From assembly GCA_016840125.1 (NCBI GenBank), contig JAEOSY010000569.1, positions 1 to 11,664 on the forward strand: 11,664 nt of DNA, written 5' to 3'. The translations under genes and the position numbers were made by a program. A model generated the notes under the pieces. The model did no database searches and was not told the DNA's origin. It saw only the letters and a program-made list of their open reading frames with translations. This DNA comes from Candidatus Helarchaeota archaeon. GTDB taxonomy: Archaea; Asgardarchaeota; Lokiarchaeia; Helarchaeales; HEL-GB-A. Below are positions 6,154 to 11,664 of the stretch, one piece after another (positions within the stretch are counted from its first letter, which is position 1; every line of letters begins with the position of its first letter).

Positions 6154-9100
6154 TTGCAGCAAAAATCAAAGATACTATTTAGTTTATTCGCAGTTTTTCT
6201 GATAAGTTTTTCAAGTATTTCAATGTACGGAGTTTTATTTTTCAATGGAGAAAATCAAAACTCTCAAACTATCCCACAAATTCAGTCCACCCTTGAAACC
6301 CTAGCAAATTCACCCCCATCGGAGCCATACGATATTTTACAATTAATTCAAACACAATATCTAAATGTTAGGGGGAATAGCACAATTGAAACTATTAATC
6401 AAACATCATCAGATGGTCTTCGCCAAATTTTAACATTTATAGTAATCCATGAAATTAATGCCACCTGCACTGAAACGTTTTCATTTACTATAGAATCGCA
6501 GTTTTCAAATTCTGGGCCCCATCCAATTAAAGAACCTGTTGAGATAGATCGGACATCACACAATAGTACTCCTAATTTTGATCAGATAGTTATTATGGGT
6601 TTTGAATGGAGTATTGTCCCTTATCAAAAGTATGAGTTTACTTGGGAATTGAAGATTCTAGGATTTGTAATTGCTTATGCCTATTTCCGGCTCGAACTAG
6701 GTGTTGGATTAAGAATAATGTTTCCAATATCGCTTCATGTTGAATATCCATCAGAAATTCAGGCAGGGACTACAGGTGAAATAAAGATAACATGCAATGC
6801 AATAGACAAAGATGGTGAAGACTGGCCAGAATTTTACCTTGCATTTGGCTTTAAAGTAAGTGCTGGTATTTTCATTTTTGGAATTATTAATTTTGATTTT
6901 GATATACCTGTAGGTATTGTAGAGGCTAAAAGTTTCCAAACCCCCCTTGGAGGAAATCCCATCGAATTCGATATTGCAGAAATTCCATTAATGGAAATCT
7001 TGTCCCATATTCCGTATATTGGCTTTATCTTTGGATTTATTGGTGATTACATATGTGAAGTACCATTGGTAATATCTGTGGGTCTTCAATCAAGTAAAAT
7101 TACTGCATTGGCAACTACTTATGGCGCGGATTCTCATTTTGATCCAACAGGAGATACTGAAGTGCCATTAGAATGGAATTTCGACGGAGAAGAAAAGAGC
7201 TTGACAGTATATGCAGGTGAAACGGGAAATTTAAGAGTTGAATTATCTGGATTTACCATTTGGCTTGATCAAGTAGATATTATTCTTTCAATTAAAGTGG
7301 AATGGTCTAACTACCTCAGCCCCTTCTTAGGAGATGAAGCAGGACCATGGGAAATATATCGGTGGCATCTACAAACAGGTACCTACGCATTTTTTTGGTC
7401 TAATGAGATTGTCCATATAGCTATCCAAACGTCTTCAGCAATAAGTTATGGTGTCAGTCTTAGTTCAATGAGCGCTCAACAAGCTATTACACCAGGAACC
7501 GAAGCCACATATTCGTTCATCATCCAGAATGATGGAACTGGTGTTGGGATAGACACGTACACATTTAGCGTAACGAGCACCCATCAGTCATCAAATCCTG
7601 CAGACTGGATTATAATGCCCTCTATCGTAACAGTACCTGAAGGTTCCTCGAGAGAGGTAGAATTTACTATTTTACCACCTCGAGAATTTTCAACAGTAAC
7701 CGGTCTTTATGACTTCACGATAACCGCAGCTAGCCAAGGTGCAGAGGCAAACTCACAAACAGCGACAGCTTCAATAATAGGAAATTTTGAAATTTTACCC
7801 TTTTATGACGTAGAGGTTTGGAGAATTACCCAAACTGGGATCGAAAATGGAATTTTAACTTTAGAGCCAGGAAACAGTGGAATTGTGCAATTTAATGTGA
7901 CAAACACAGGTAATACGTTAGATACTTTGGATTTATCAATGGAGAATTGGTATACTAATGAAAATCCTGCGACTGGTAATTGGTTCTCTTTACCTGCAAG
8001 TGTTACCCTACAACCAGGTGAAAGCCAAATCGTGGAGGTTTCTGTTGAGGCGCTCCGGACATGGGAGGTTCATTCACTGGCATATGATTCAATACTTACA
8101 GCCGCAAGCATTAATGATCCATTTGCAAGTCGAGAAGCTCACGTTCAAATCTTTATTCTACCTTTTCACGAGGTGAGCGTTACAATCGATTCAATAAGTA
8201 AAGAGGTAATACCTGGAGATACTATTACATACGAAATTACAGTTCAAAACTTAGGAAATGTAGAGGATGTATTTGATATTTCAGTTACAGCCCTTGATGA
8301 AACTTGGTTTTCCCTTTCAGACGAATCACTCAATTTATTACCAGGAGATACTGCAACGGTTTCTCTCTCAGTTTTTCCACCACGAATATGTACAACTGCA
8401 CCAGGAGCTTATCAATTGAATTTGAATGTAATACCTCCCGTAGACCCTACAGTGATGGTCACAATTAATCCTATAGTTAACATATTACCCTATTATGAGG
8501 CAGAATTTCAATTAAATCCAATAACTTTAGAAATAAATGCTGGAAATACCGCAGAATATAGCTTTTCCATCCATAATTTAGGAAATTTAATTGATAGCTA
8601 TCAGATTACAGTAAACTTTCTTGAGTTAGGCGAGAATTCCGAAGCATTTCCGACTGTAATTCAATCTAGTTGGACAGATCTTAGTGATAGTTCTCTAACA
8701 CTTCAGCCATGTCATACTGATGATGTTCTACTTACAATAACACCCCCTTCTGATTGGGCAGGCATGCATGATACTATATATCAATTCGAAATAACAGGAG
8801 TAAGCACTTCAGACTCCTCTGTAACAGAAACTCTTACAGGGAATTTAAAAATATTTGCAAATCCTATAACAATGCTAAGATATGTTAGATATCTGGTTGA
8901 TGATTTGCAATTGGAGGGTAATGCCGAGAACCGGAAGAATGCATTAATCAATAAAATTGACCAGTGTATTGTCCTCTACCAAAATGAAGAATATGATCAG
9001 TGTTACGATAAACTTCTTCACGATATTAAACCGAAGCTCACGGGACTCAAAGTAGACGAAGAAGGTAATCCATTCGGAAATAGTCTCTTTAATAATCCAT

Positions 9101-9177
9101 GGGTCATAGACTCCGGCCTCCAGCAGGAATTCGCGGACGCAACAGATGCGATACTCTCCCTGTTAGCAAACCCTTAA
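6154..9177 (+). CDS. Large secreted protein with four NEW3/CARDB-like beta-sandwich repeats and a C-terminal FIMAH-like domain
   Basis: 1007 residues. TTG start, chosen because it yields a complete signal peptide (MQQKSKILFSLFAVFLISFS, basic then hydrophobic) and follows a purine-rich GGAAGGA. The next in-frame ATG (residue 24) would cut the signal. Residues about 50-430 are beta-rich and I do not recognise them; they include hydrophobic stretches at about 226-255 and 284-310. Four beta-sandwich repeats follow (about 430-548, 549-668, 669-778, 779-903) with 'GNT..Y.(F/I).(V/I).N.GN..D.Y', 'LQPG(E/D)' and a linking 'ILP(F/Y)(Y/H)' motif, resembling NEW3/CARDB families. The last 100 residues are helical (LVDDLQ, NRKNALINKID, YDQCYDKLLHDIKPKL), like FIMAH domains at the ends of secreted proteins. 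No C-terminal membrane segment is seen, so it is either released or held by other surface proteins. It is divergent from the surface operon. Confidence 0.8.
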   Translation: MQQKSKILFSLFAVFLISFSSISMYGVLFFNGENQNSQTIPQIQSTLETLANSPPSEPYDILQLIQTQYLNVRGNSTIETINQTSSDGLRQILTFIVIHEINATCTETFSFTIESQFSNSGPHPIKEPVEIDRTSHNSTPNFDQIVIMGFEWSIVPYQKYEFTWELKILGFVIAYAYFRLELGVGLRIMFPISLHVEYPSEIQAGTTGEIKITCNAIDKDGEDWPEFYLAFGFKVSAGIFIFGIINFDFDIPVGIVEAKSFQTPLGGNPIEFDIAEIPLMEILSHIPYIGFIFGFIGDYICEVPLVISVGLQSSKITALATTYGADSHFDPTGDTEVPLEWNFDGEEKSLTVYAGETGNLRVELSGFTIWLDQVDIILSIKVEWSNYLSPFLGDEAGPWEIYRWHLQTGTYAFFWSNEIVHIAIQTSSAISYGVSLSSMSAQQAITPGTEATYSFIIQNDGTGVGIDTYTFSVTSTHQSSNPADWIIMPSIVTVPEGSSREVEFTILPPREFSTVTGLYDFTITAASQGAEANSQTATASIIGNFEILPFYDVEVWRITQTGIENGILTLEPGNSGIVQFNVTNTGNTLDTLDLSMENWYTNENPATGNWFSLPASVTLQPGESQIVEVSVEALRTWEVHSLAYDSILTAASINDPFASREAHVQIFILPFHEVSVTIDSISKEVIPGDTITYEITVQNLGNVEDVFDISVTALDETWFSLSDESLNLLPGDTATVSLSVFPPRICTTAPGAYQLNLNVIPPVDPTVMVTINPIVNILPYYEAEFQLNPITLEINAGNTAEYSFSIHNLGNLIDSYQITVNFLELGENSEAFPTVIQSSWTDLSDSSLTLQPCHTDDVLLTITPPSDWAGMHDTIYQFEITGVSTSDSSVTETLTGNLKIFANPITMLRYVRYLVDDLQLEGNAENRKNALINKIDQCIVLYQNEEYDQCYDKLLHDIKPKLTGLKVDEEGNPFGNSLFNNPWVIDSGLQQEFADATDAILSLLANP
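7441..8862 (+). repeat. Four tandem beta-sandwich repeats of 110-125 residues
   Basis: Repeat boundaries are marked by ILPFYDVEV (residue 547), ILPFHEVSV (668) and ILPYYEAEF (777). Each unit has an N-terminal 'PG.T..Y', a middle 'N.G...D.(F/Y)' and a late 'LQPG' or 'LLPGD' strand followed by '.PP(R/S)'. The pattern is that of extracellular spacer domains that extend a functional end away from the cell. Confidence 0.7.
8866..9174 (+). other. C-terminal FIMAH-like helical domain
   Basis: Residues about 905-1007 of the 1007-residue protein. Helices with 'LVDDLQL', 'NRKNALINKIDQCIVLY', 'EEYDQCYDKLLHDIKPKL' and a final 'FADATDAILSLL' resemble the FIMAH pattern (short Leu-rich helix, then a hairpin with a small basic central motif). 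Assignment is by pattern memory only. Confidence 0.45.
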
Positions 9178-9190
9178 ACTTATTCCCCCC

Positions 9191-9199
9191 TTTTTTTTT
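9191..9199 (+). terminator. Oligo-T terminator after the 1007-residue gene
   Basis: C6 followed by T9 starting 14 bases after the TAA stop, with more T-rich DNA behind it. A typical archaeal T-tract terminator. Confidence 0.6.
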
Positions 9200-9314
9200 C
9201 AAACCCCTTATTTTCCTATTTTATTTTTCTAAATAAGTTGAAATCTTGATTCTGTTAACTCCAAAGTTACTCACATTTTAGTTACAAAAATAGTATTTAA
9301 ACTCAAAAGATAAT

Positions 9315-9335
9315 ATACTTAAAAAAAACAAGTAT
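9315..9335 (-). terminator. T-tract with flanking inverted repeat, terminator of the SPOUT gene
   Basis: Reading on the minus strand, just after the TAA stop at 9336-9338, ATACTT and AAGTAT arms flank a loop containing T8 (9321-9328). It faces the plus-strand T9, so the convergent gap of about 160 bases terminates both genes. Confidence 0.5.
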
Positions 9336-10208
9336 TTATAATGAAATTAAGGAATTTAAAATTCCCAACGTAGCTAATATTGCCTCTTCTACTCGAATTG
9401 TCTTAGTTCCCTGCTCAGGTGCAATATTAAAAATGAGGTCTACCAATTCATCTAGTTTTAAACCATTCCTCTTAAAAATTTCGAATAGACCCATATGAGG
9501 ACTCCCAAATAGCAATAAAATCTTGTTGATCTCATCTAATTTGAAAATTTTGAGATCTTTCTTTTTTATAGGAGTACCATACCTCGAAGTTGCAATTTTT
9601 AGAGAGATTTCAAACTTTTTAATCAACTGTGTAATCGAATCCTTAAAAATTCGGATATCAAAACCCCAATATTGCTTTATTTCTGCTTTTATTATTGGTT
9701 CTCCAGAAATACTATTTCCATTTTTCCTAATTCGCAGTTTAATTCGGGATTTAGGGGAAAGGTTTGGAACTTGAATCCTAATTGGCGTTTCTATACCTAT
9801 ATCTATTTCTGAAAAAATATCATTAGAAAAAAGCACCGCGCCTTCTCGTACTGAGTCTGCAATTAATTGGGATGCTTTTTTCTCAATTGGATGATGTGGT
9901 GTCCTTAAAGGTGGTAATGTTCCAACATATTTAAAGATAGGTAATTTTGGGAAAAGAAAACGTCTAAGATATTGAGGACAATCTAAATATTCTAATATAT
10001 TTTTTAATAGCGTGATGTCTTTCGAAAAATCTTTCAAAAATTTTCTATTAATCGAATAAATAATTACTTCGTCAACCTTATAAATAACACAAGCTCTCGC
10101 AATTTGCCCAATTTTTTGTGTTTTCGAACGAAGATCACTGCAATTCTCTAAAACATTGGATGGAATTGCGATACTAATATGAACTTTTTGCAATTTAATC
10201 AGTTCCAA
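9336..10208 (-). CDS. SPOUT-fold RNA methyltransferase, SPOUT1/C9orf114 (COG2106) family
   Basis: 290 residues, a normal length for archaeal members such as MTH1. Motifs seen: VHISIAIPSNVLENC (9-23), IGQIARACVIYKVDEVIIYS (33-52), EYLDCPQYLRRFLFP (73-87), LPPLRTPHH (98-106), an inserted beta region about 115-180 that fits the family's OB-like insertion, and the trefoil-knot cofactor end LLLFGSPHMGLFEIF (231-245) with APEQGTKTIRVEEAILATL (263-281). By family knowledge it binds S-adenosylmethionine and modifies RNA. Human SPOUT1 is linked to uridine N3 methylation of large-subunit rRNA, and the same target here is inferred. The TTG start is the only usual start between an in-frame TAA upstream and the conserved N-terminus. 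The G-rich stretch just before it is too close for an ideal ribosome site. The gene lies 127 bases after the GTPase gene and may share its transcript, although it has its own TATA-like sequences. Confidence 0.88.
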   Translation of the reverse strand: MELIKLQKVHISIAIPSNVLENCSDLRSKTQKIGQIARACVIYKVDEVIIYSINRKFLKDFSKDITLLKNILEYLDCPQYLRRFLFPKLPIFKYVGTLPPLRTPHHPIEKKASQLIADSVREGAVLFSNDIFSEIDIGIETPIRIQVPNLSPKSRIKLRIRKNGNSISGEPIIKAEIKQYWGFDIRIFKDSITQLIKKFEISLKIATSRYGTPIKKKDLKIFKLDEINKILLLFGSPHMGLFEIFKRNGLKLDELVDLIFNIAPEQGTKTIRVEEAILATLGILNSLISL

Positions 10209-10335
10209 GGTCCCCCGAATAACTCCCGCTTAAATCACCGTTTCCAACTTGGAAATCTCATTAAGGTTTAAAGTATTCAGGGGATTTTATGCTTACTAAA
10301 AATGGGTAGAGAATTATATGTAAGTATCCTCCAAT
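10209..10335 (-). promoter_or_regulatory. Leader region of the SPOUT gene with a 15-base dyad and TATA-like boxes
   Basis: The minus strand has TATA-like TACTTTAAAC (10266-10275) and GCATAAAATC (10283-10292). The dyad TTTCCAA-C-TTGGAAA at 10241-10255 has perfect 7-base arms and sits at or just after the expected transcription start. It could be an operator, or a 5-base-pair RNA hairpin in the leader. Confidence 0.4.
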
Positions 10336-10668
10336 CTACTGTTCTTGCTCACCTGCCGATCGCGCCCATTCGTCAATTGCAGTCGTAATAAGACTCATTA
10401 GTTCTTCACGGAAGGTTGGATTAATTCCCACCATTGGGTAACACTGAACACTGAGAAGACGTTCAACCAATTTAGGTTTCATTGCCCGAGGCAGATCCTG
10501 TTTATTACACAGACAATAAGTTAGTAAATCAGTTTTCCGTTTTTTAATAACATTCAAATAAACACGTTTTGTACTGACAACATTTTCAACGGTACTATCA
10601 GTAACCAATAAAACTATATTTGTTCCTCTTAACAAAAATGTCCAGAGCGGAGTTACGTCCCAAACCGA
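10336..10668 (-). pseudogene. C-terminal part of the longin-Arf-like GTPase, downstream of an in-frame stop
   Basis: Same reading frame as the upstream part, separated only by the TAA at 10669-10671. After the stop it reads SVWDVTPLWTFLLRGTNIV, then LLVTDSTVENVVSTK, then the G4 block CNKQDLPRAM (Arf proteins have NKQDLPxAM), then 'YPMVGINPTFREELMSLI' as the G5 region and final helix, ending ARSAGEQEQ. It is intact to its natural end, so the break is recent or tolerated. Independent translation could only use a TTG at 10635 inside the conserved LLRG stretch, with no ribosome site, and would give a fragment without the P-loop. I treat it as the second half of one 302-codon gene. Whether a full protein is ever made cannot be told from the sequence. 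Confidence 0.7.
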
Positions 10669-10680
10669 TTAGTACGGTAA
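10651..10680 (-). other. Ten extra codons with an in-frame TAA in the switch II region, in a predicted hairpin
   Basis: The frame reads GQERYT-LPY*SVWDVT-PLWTFLLRGT. Removing ten codons gives GQERYTPLW, the same length as GQDKIRPLW in Arf1 (remembered, not aligned here), so this 30-nt stretch looks like an in-frame insertion with a Thr codon at each edge. In the RNA, GGAGCG (10688-10693) can pair with CGCUCU (10644-10649), UUAU (10684-10687) with GUAA (10653-10656), and ACCG (10675-10678) with CGGU (10664-10667), leaving the stop in a 7-base loop (10668-10674). A 3-base bulge (CUC) and a 4-bp central helix recall archaeal bulge-helix-bulge introns, but the second bulge is not canonical. Confidence 0.5.
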
Positions 10681-11244
10681 GGTATAACGCTCCTGCCCTG
10701 CAAAATCCCAAATAATCACATCGTAGGTTGCTGATACATCGAGTTTTTTTACATCCACTGCGATCGTTGGATTATATTCAATAGGGATATCAGACCCCCG
10801 CATGAGATTTAAAAGAGTGGTTTTCCCGACACCACCGAAACCAACCAGAGCAATCTTAATAATTCCGCTGAGAACTTTTTCCACGGACGCTTCAAAATCC
10901 ACCCAAATATCCTGAGATTGGCCATCCCAAGTTGCTAATTTAGTATATTGCTCATCAGCGAAAACGTCCTTCACACGCTTGATTCGTTGGTGCAATCCAA
11001 GTTCATCATCCTCCTGATCAGCACAGAATACATGGATAAGATCTCTCTTATTATCAACCGTATAGACGAATTTCAACCTCCCACTAGCTACAGATTTAAT
11101 AGAACCATCTGGCATGGCACCAGTGAAAGAAGTTAAAGCAGATAGGAAAACTGATACAAGACTCTCATCAATTTTTATTGCCCCAAAGCTTTTCTGATAG
11201 AGAACAGTTCCATCAGTTCGAATTACATAAATAGAATGTATCAC
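10669..11244 (-). CDS. Longin-like domain fused to the N-terminal half of an Arf-like small GTPase (ends at an in-frame stop)
   Basis: 191 codons from a GTG start. The start is fixed by GAGGTGAT six bases upstream. Residues 1-128 form a longin/roadblock-type alpha-beta domain (IYVIRTDGTVLYQKSFG, then FLSALTSFTGAM, LKFVYTVDNKRDLIHVFCA). The GTPase follows: IKIALVGFGGVGKTT (G1, 129-143), YNPTIAVD (G2, T160), VIIWDFAGQERY (G3, 176-187). Translation stops at codon 192 inside switch II, so the product lacks G4 and G5 and should not work as a GTPase alone. Longin platforms that regulate GTPases act in eukaryotic membrane traffic (for example SRX with SRbeta), and fusions of this kind are reported from Asgard archaea. 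A role at internal membranes or in polarity is inferred. It is followed by the SPOUT gene. If read through, the protein would be about 302 residues. Confidence 0.8.
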   Translation of the reverse strand: MIHSIYVIRTDGTVLYQKSFGAIKIDESLVSVFLSALTSFTGAMPDGSIKSVASGRLKFVYTVDNKRDLIHVFCADQEDDELGLHQRIKRVKDVFADEQYTKLATWDGQSQDIWVDFEASVEKVLSGIIKIALVGFGGVGKTTLLNLMRGSDIPIEYNPTIAVDVKKLDVSATYDVIIWDFAGQERYTLPY

Positions 11245-11250
11245 AGGAGC

Positions 11251-11258
11251 ATCACCTC
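11251..11258 (-). promoter_or_regulatory. Strong Shine-Dalgarno site fixing the GTG start of the longin-GTPase
   Basis: The minus strand reads GAGGTGAT, complementary over eight bases to the usual archaeal 16S rRNA 3' end, six bases before GTG at 11242-11244. An ATG within the spacer is out of frame and hits a stop after three codons. Confidence 0.7.
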
Positions 11259-11321
11259 TTATTAATGAAATTATTATATTATGTCTAATTAATTCTCAAA
11301 TTTAATTCTTTTCTTAATAAA

Positions 11322-11329
11322 TTTTTATA
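11322..11329 (-). promoter_or_regulatory. TATA box of the longin-GTPase gene
   Basis: The minus strand reads TATAAAAA about 80 bases before the GTG. Transcription would start near 11300, leaving a leader of about 55 bases, similar in length to that of the 1007-residue gene. Confidence 0.45.
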
Positions 11330-11374
11330 CCTAAAGATTTTGGTGTGTAAAGATATTAAAATATATTATTTTGG

Positions 11375-11381
11375 AAAAAAA
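11375..11381 (-). terminator. Possible oligo-T terminator upstream of the GTPase promoter
   Basis: A7 on the plus strand reads T7 on the minus strand. It lies about 145 bases after the TAA-TAA pair that ends the right-edge minus-strand frame and could stop transcription coming from that side. Confidence 0.25.
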
Positions 11382-11524
11382 TACAAAATTATATGGTAGT
11401 ATCAATGTTTCAGACAATCATTCAATGAGGATTTCGATGAAATTACTCTTTTCTCATTTAAAACATCTATTCGACAGAATCCTTCGGTCAGGGTTAACAA
11501 CAGTAACAATTTCGTAAGAATTTA

Positions 11525-11664
11525 TTAAAAACGCCCTTTAAATCTTTGTAGTGGTTGATCACTATACTCTAAATGGCCGAGATACACCTCACAGCTTTCA
11601 GGAGGGAGATCTAATGCTTTTTCTACTTATATCTCCCGTAATCCTGTTGCACTATTCTTTACGC
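11525..11664 (-). pseudogene. Possible 3' end of a minus-strand gene with an internal TAA (unrecognised)
   Basis: One frame entering from the right edge gives VKNSATGLREI, then TAA (11627-11629), then 33 open codons (VEKALDLPPE...LEYSDQPLQRFKGRF), then TAA-TAA. The 33-codon stretch uses varied codons and looks protein-like, but it has no start and I cannot match it to a family. An alternative frame before the stop reads RIVQQDYGRYK, so a frameshift is another way to join it. It could be the decayed end of a gene outside the window, or chance. Confidence 0.25.
11601..11664 (+). CDS. Possible 5' end of a plus-strand gene (runs off the window)
   Basis: GGAGG at 11601-11605 lies 8 bases before an ATG at 11614, and the frame stays open for the remaining 17 codons (MLFLLISPVILLHYSLR), like a signal peptide or membrane helix. 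A TATA-like CTTTAAAT at about 11536-11543 gives plausible spacing. It overlaps the minus-strand candidate, whose Leu-Pro-Pro-Glu codons produce the same bases, so at most one of the two is real. Confidence 0.25.

Larger units (their letters stand above)
11245..11524. other. Intergenic region upstream of the longin-GTPase
   Basis: It holds the GTPase ribosome site and TATA box and a T7 tract on the minus strand. A plus-strand frame of 30 codons (11425-11517) has an ATG but no ribosome site or family pattern. I see nothing else. Confidence 0.45.

Noticed and set aside
9523..9774. Plus-strand 83-codon frame inside the SPOUT gene.
   Set aside because: Antisense shadow; the minus strand encodes conserved methyltransferase motifs here.
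11425..11517. Plus-strand 30-codon frame starting MRISMKLLFS.
   Set aside because: No Shine-Dalgarno site or TATA at useful spacing and no recognisable motif.
1..11664. Search for CRISPR arrays, insertion sequences, tRNA and rRNA genes.
   Set aside because: No regularly spaced repeats, transposase motifs, terminal repeats or tRNA-like stems with a TPsiC consensus were seen.

Overview
The window looks like a piece of an Asgard (Promethearchaeota) genome. The case rests on four things: an N-terminal longin-like domain fused to an Arf-like small GTPase (G1 to G4 motifs visible, including an Arf-type NKQDLPxAM block); a SPOUT RNA methyltransferase of the archaeal/eukaryotic SPOUT1 (C9orf114, COG2106) family; archaeal expression signals (TATA boxes, oligo-T terminators, GTG and TTG starts behind Shine-Dalgarno sites); and very large, sequon-rich secreted beta-sandwich and propeller proteins. 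Base composition is AT-rich. Assignment to a particular Asgard lineage is not possible from this sequence.

Left part (1-5588, all minus strand). At the edge lies the first 58 codons of a probable TrmB-type winged-helix regulator, apparently leaderless. Then come two genes joined by a 4-base ATGA overlap. The first is a 1290-residue surface protein with an FG-GAP/PQQ-like propeller, a CARDB domain, Ig-like repeats, a CBM9/DOMON-like module, one membrane anchor and a basic tail. The second is a 418-residue membrane-anchored eight-bladed PQQ-type propeller.

Middle (5589-9335). A 565-base AT-rich divergent intergenic region carries promoters for both directions and several palindromes. It leads to a plus-strand 1007-residue secreted protein with four NEW3/CARDB-like beta-sandwich repeats and a C-terminal FIMAH-like helical domain. 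Oligo-T terminators face each other after this gene. The three large genes share surface-type architecture and a regulatory region, so they plausibly form one cell-surface adhesion or recognition locus (inference).

Right part (9336-11664, mostly minus strand). The SPOUT methyltransferase gene lies downstream of the longin-GTPase gene. The GTPase reading frame is broken by one in-frame TAA in the switch II region. Compared with remembered Arf sequences, the TAA lies in about ten extra codons (30 nt), and the RNA here can be drawn as a hairpin with the stop in its loop. This is the most interesting signal in the window. It could be a recent pseudogene, a sequencing error, a bulge-helix-bulge-like intron or a recoding element. 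The last 140 bases hold two weak, mutually exclusive partial coding candidates.
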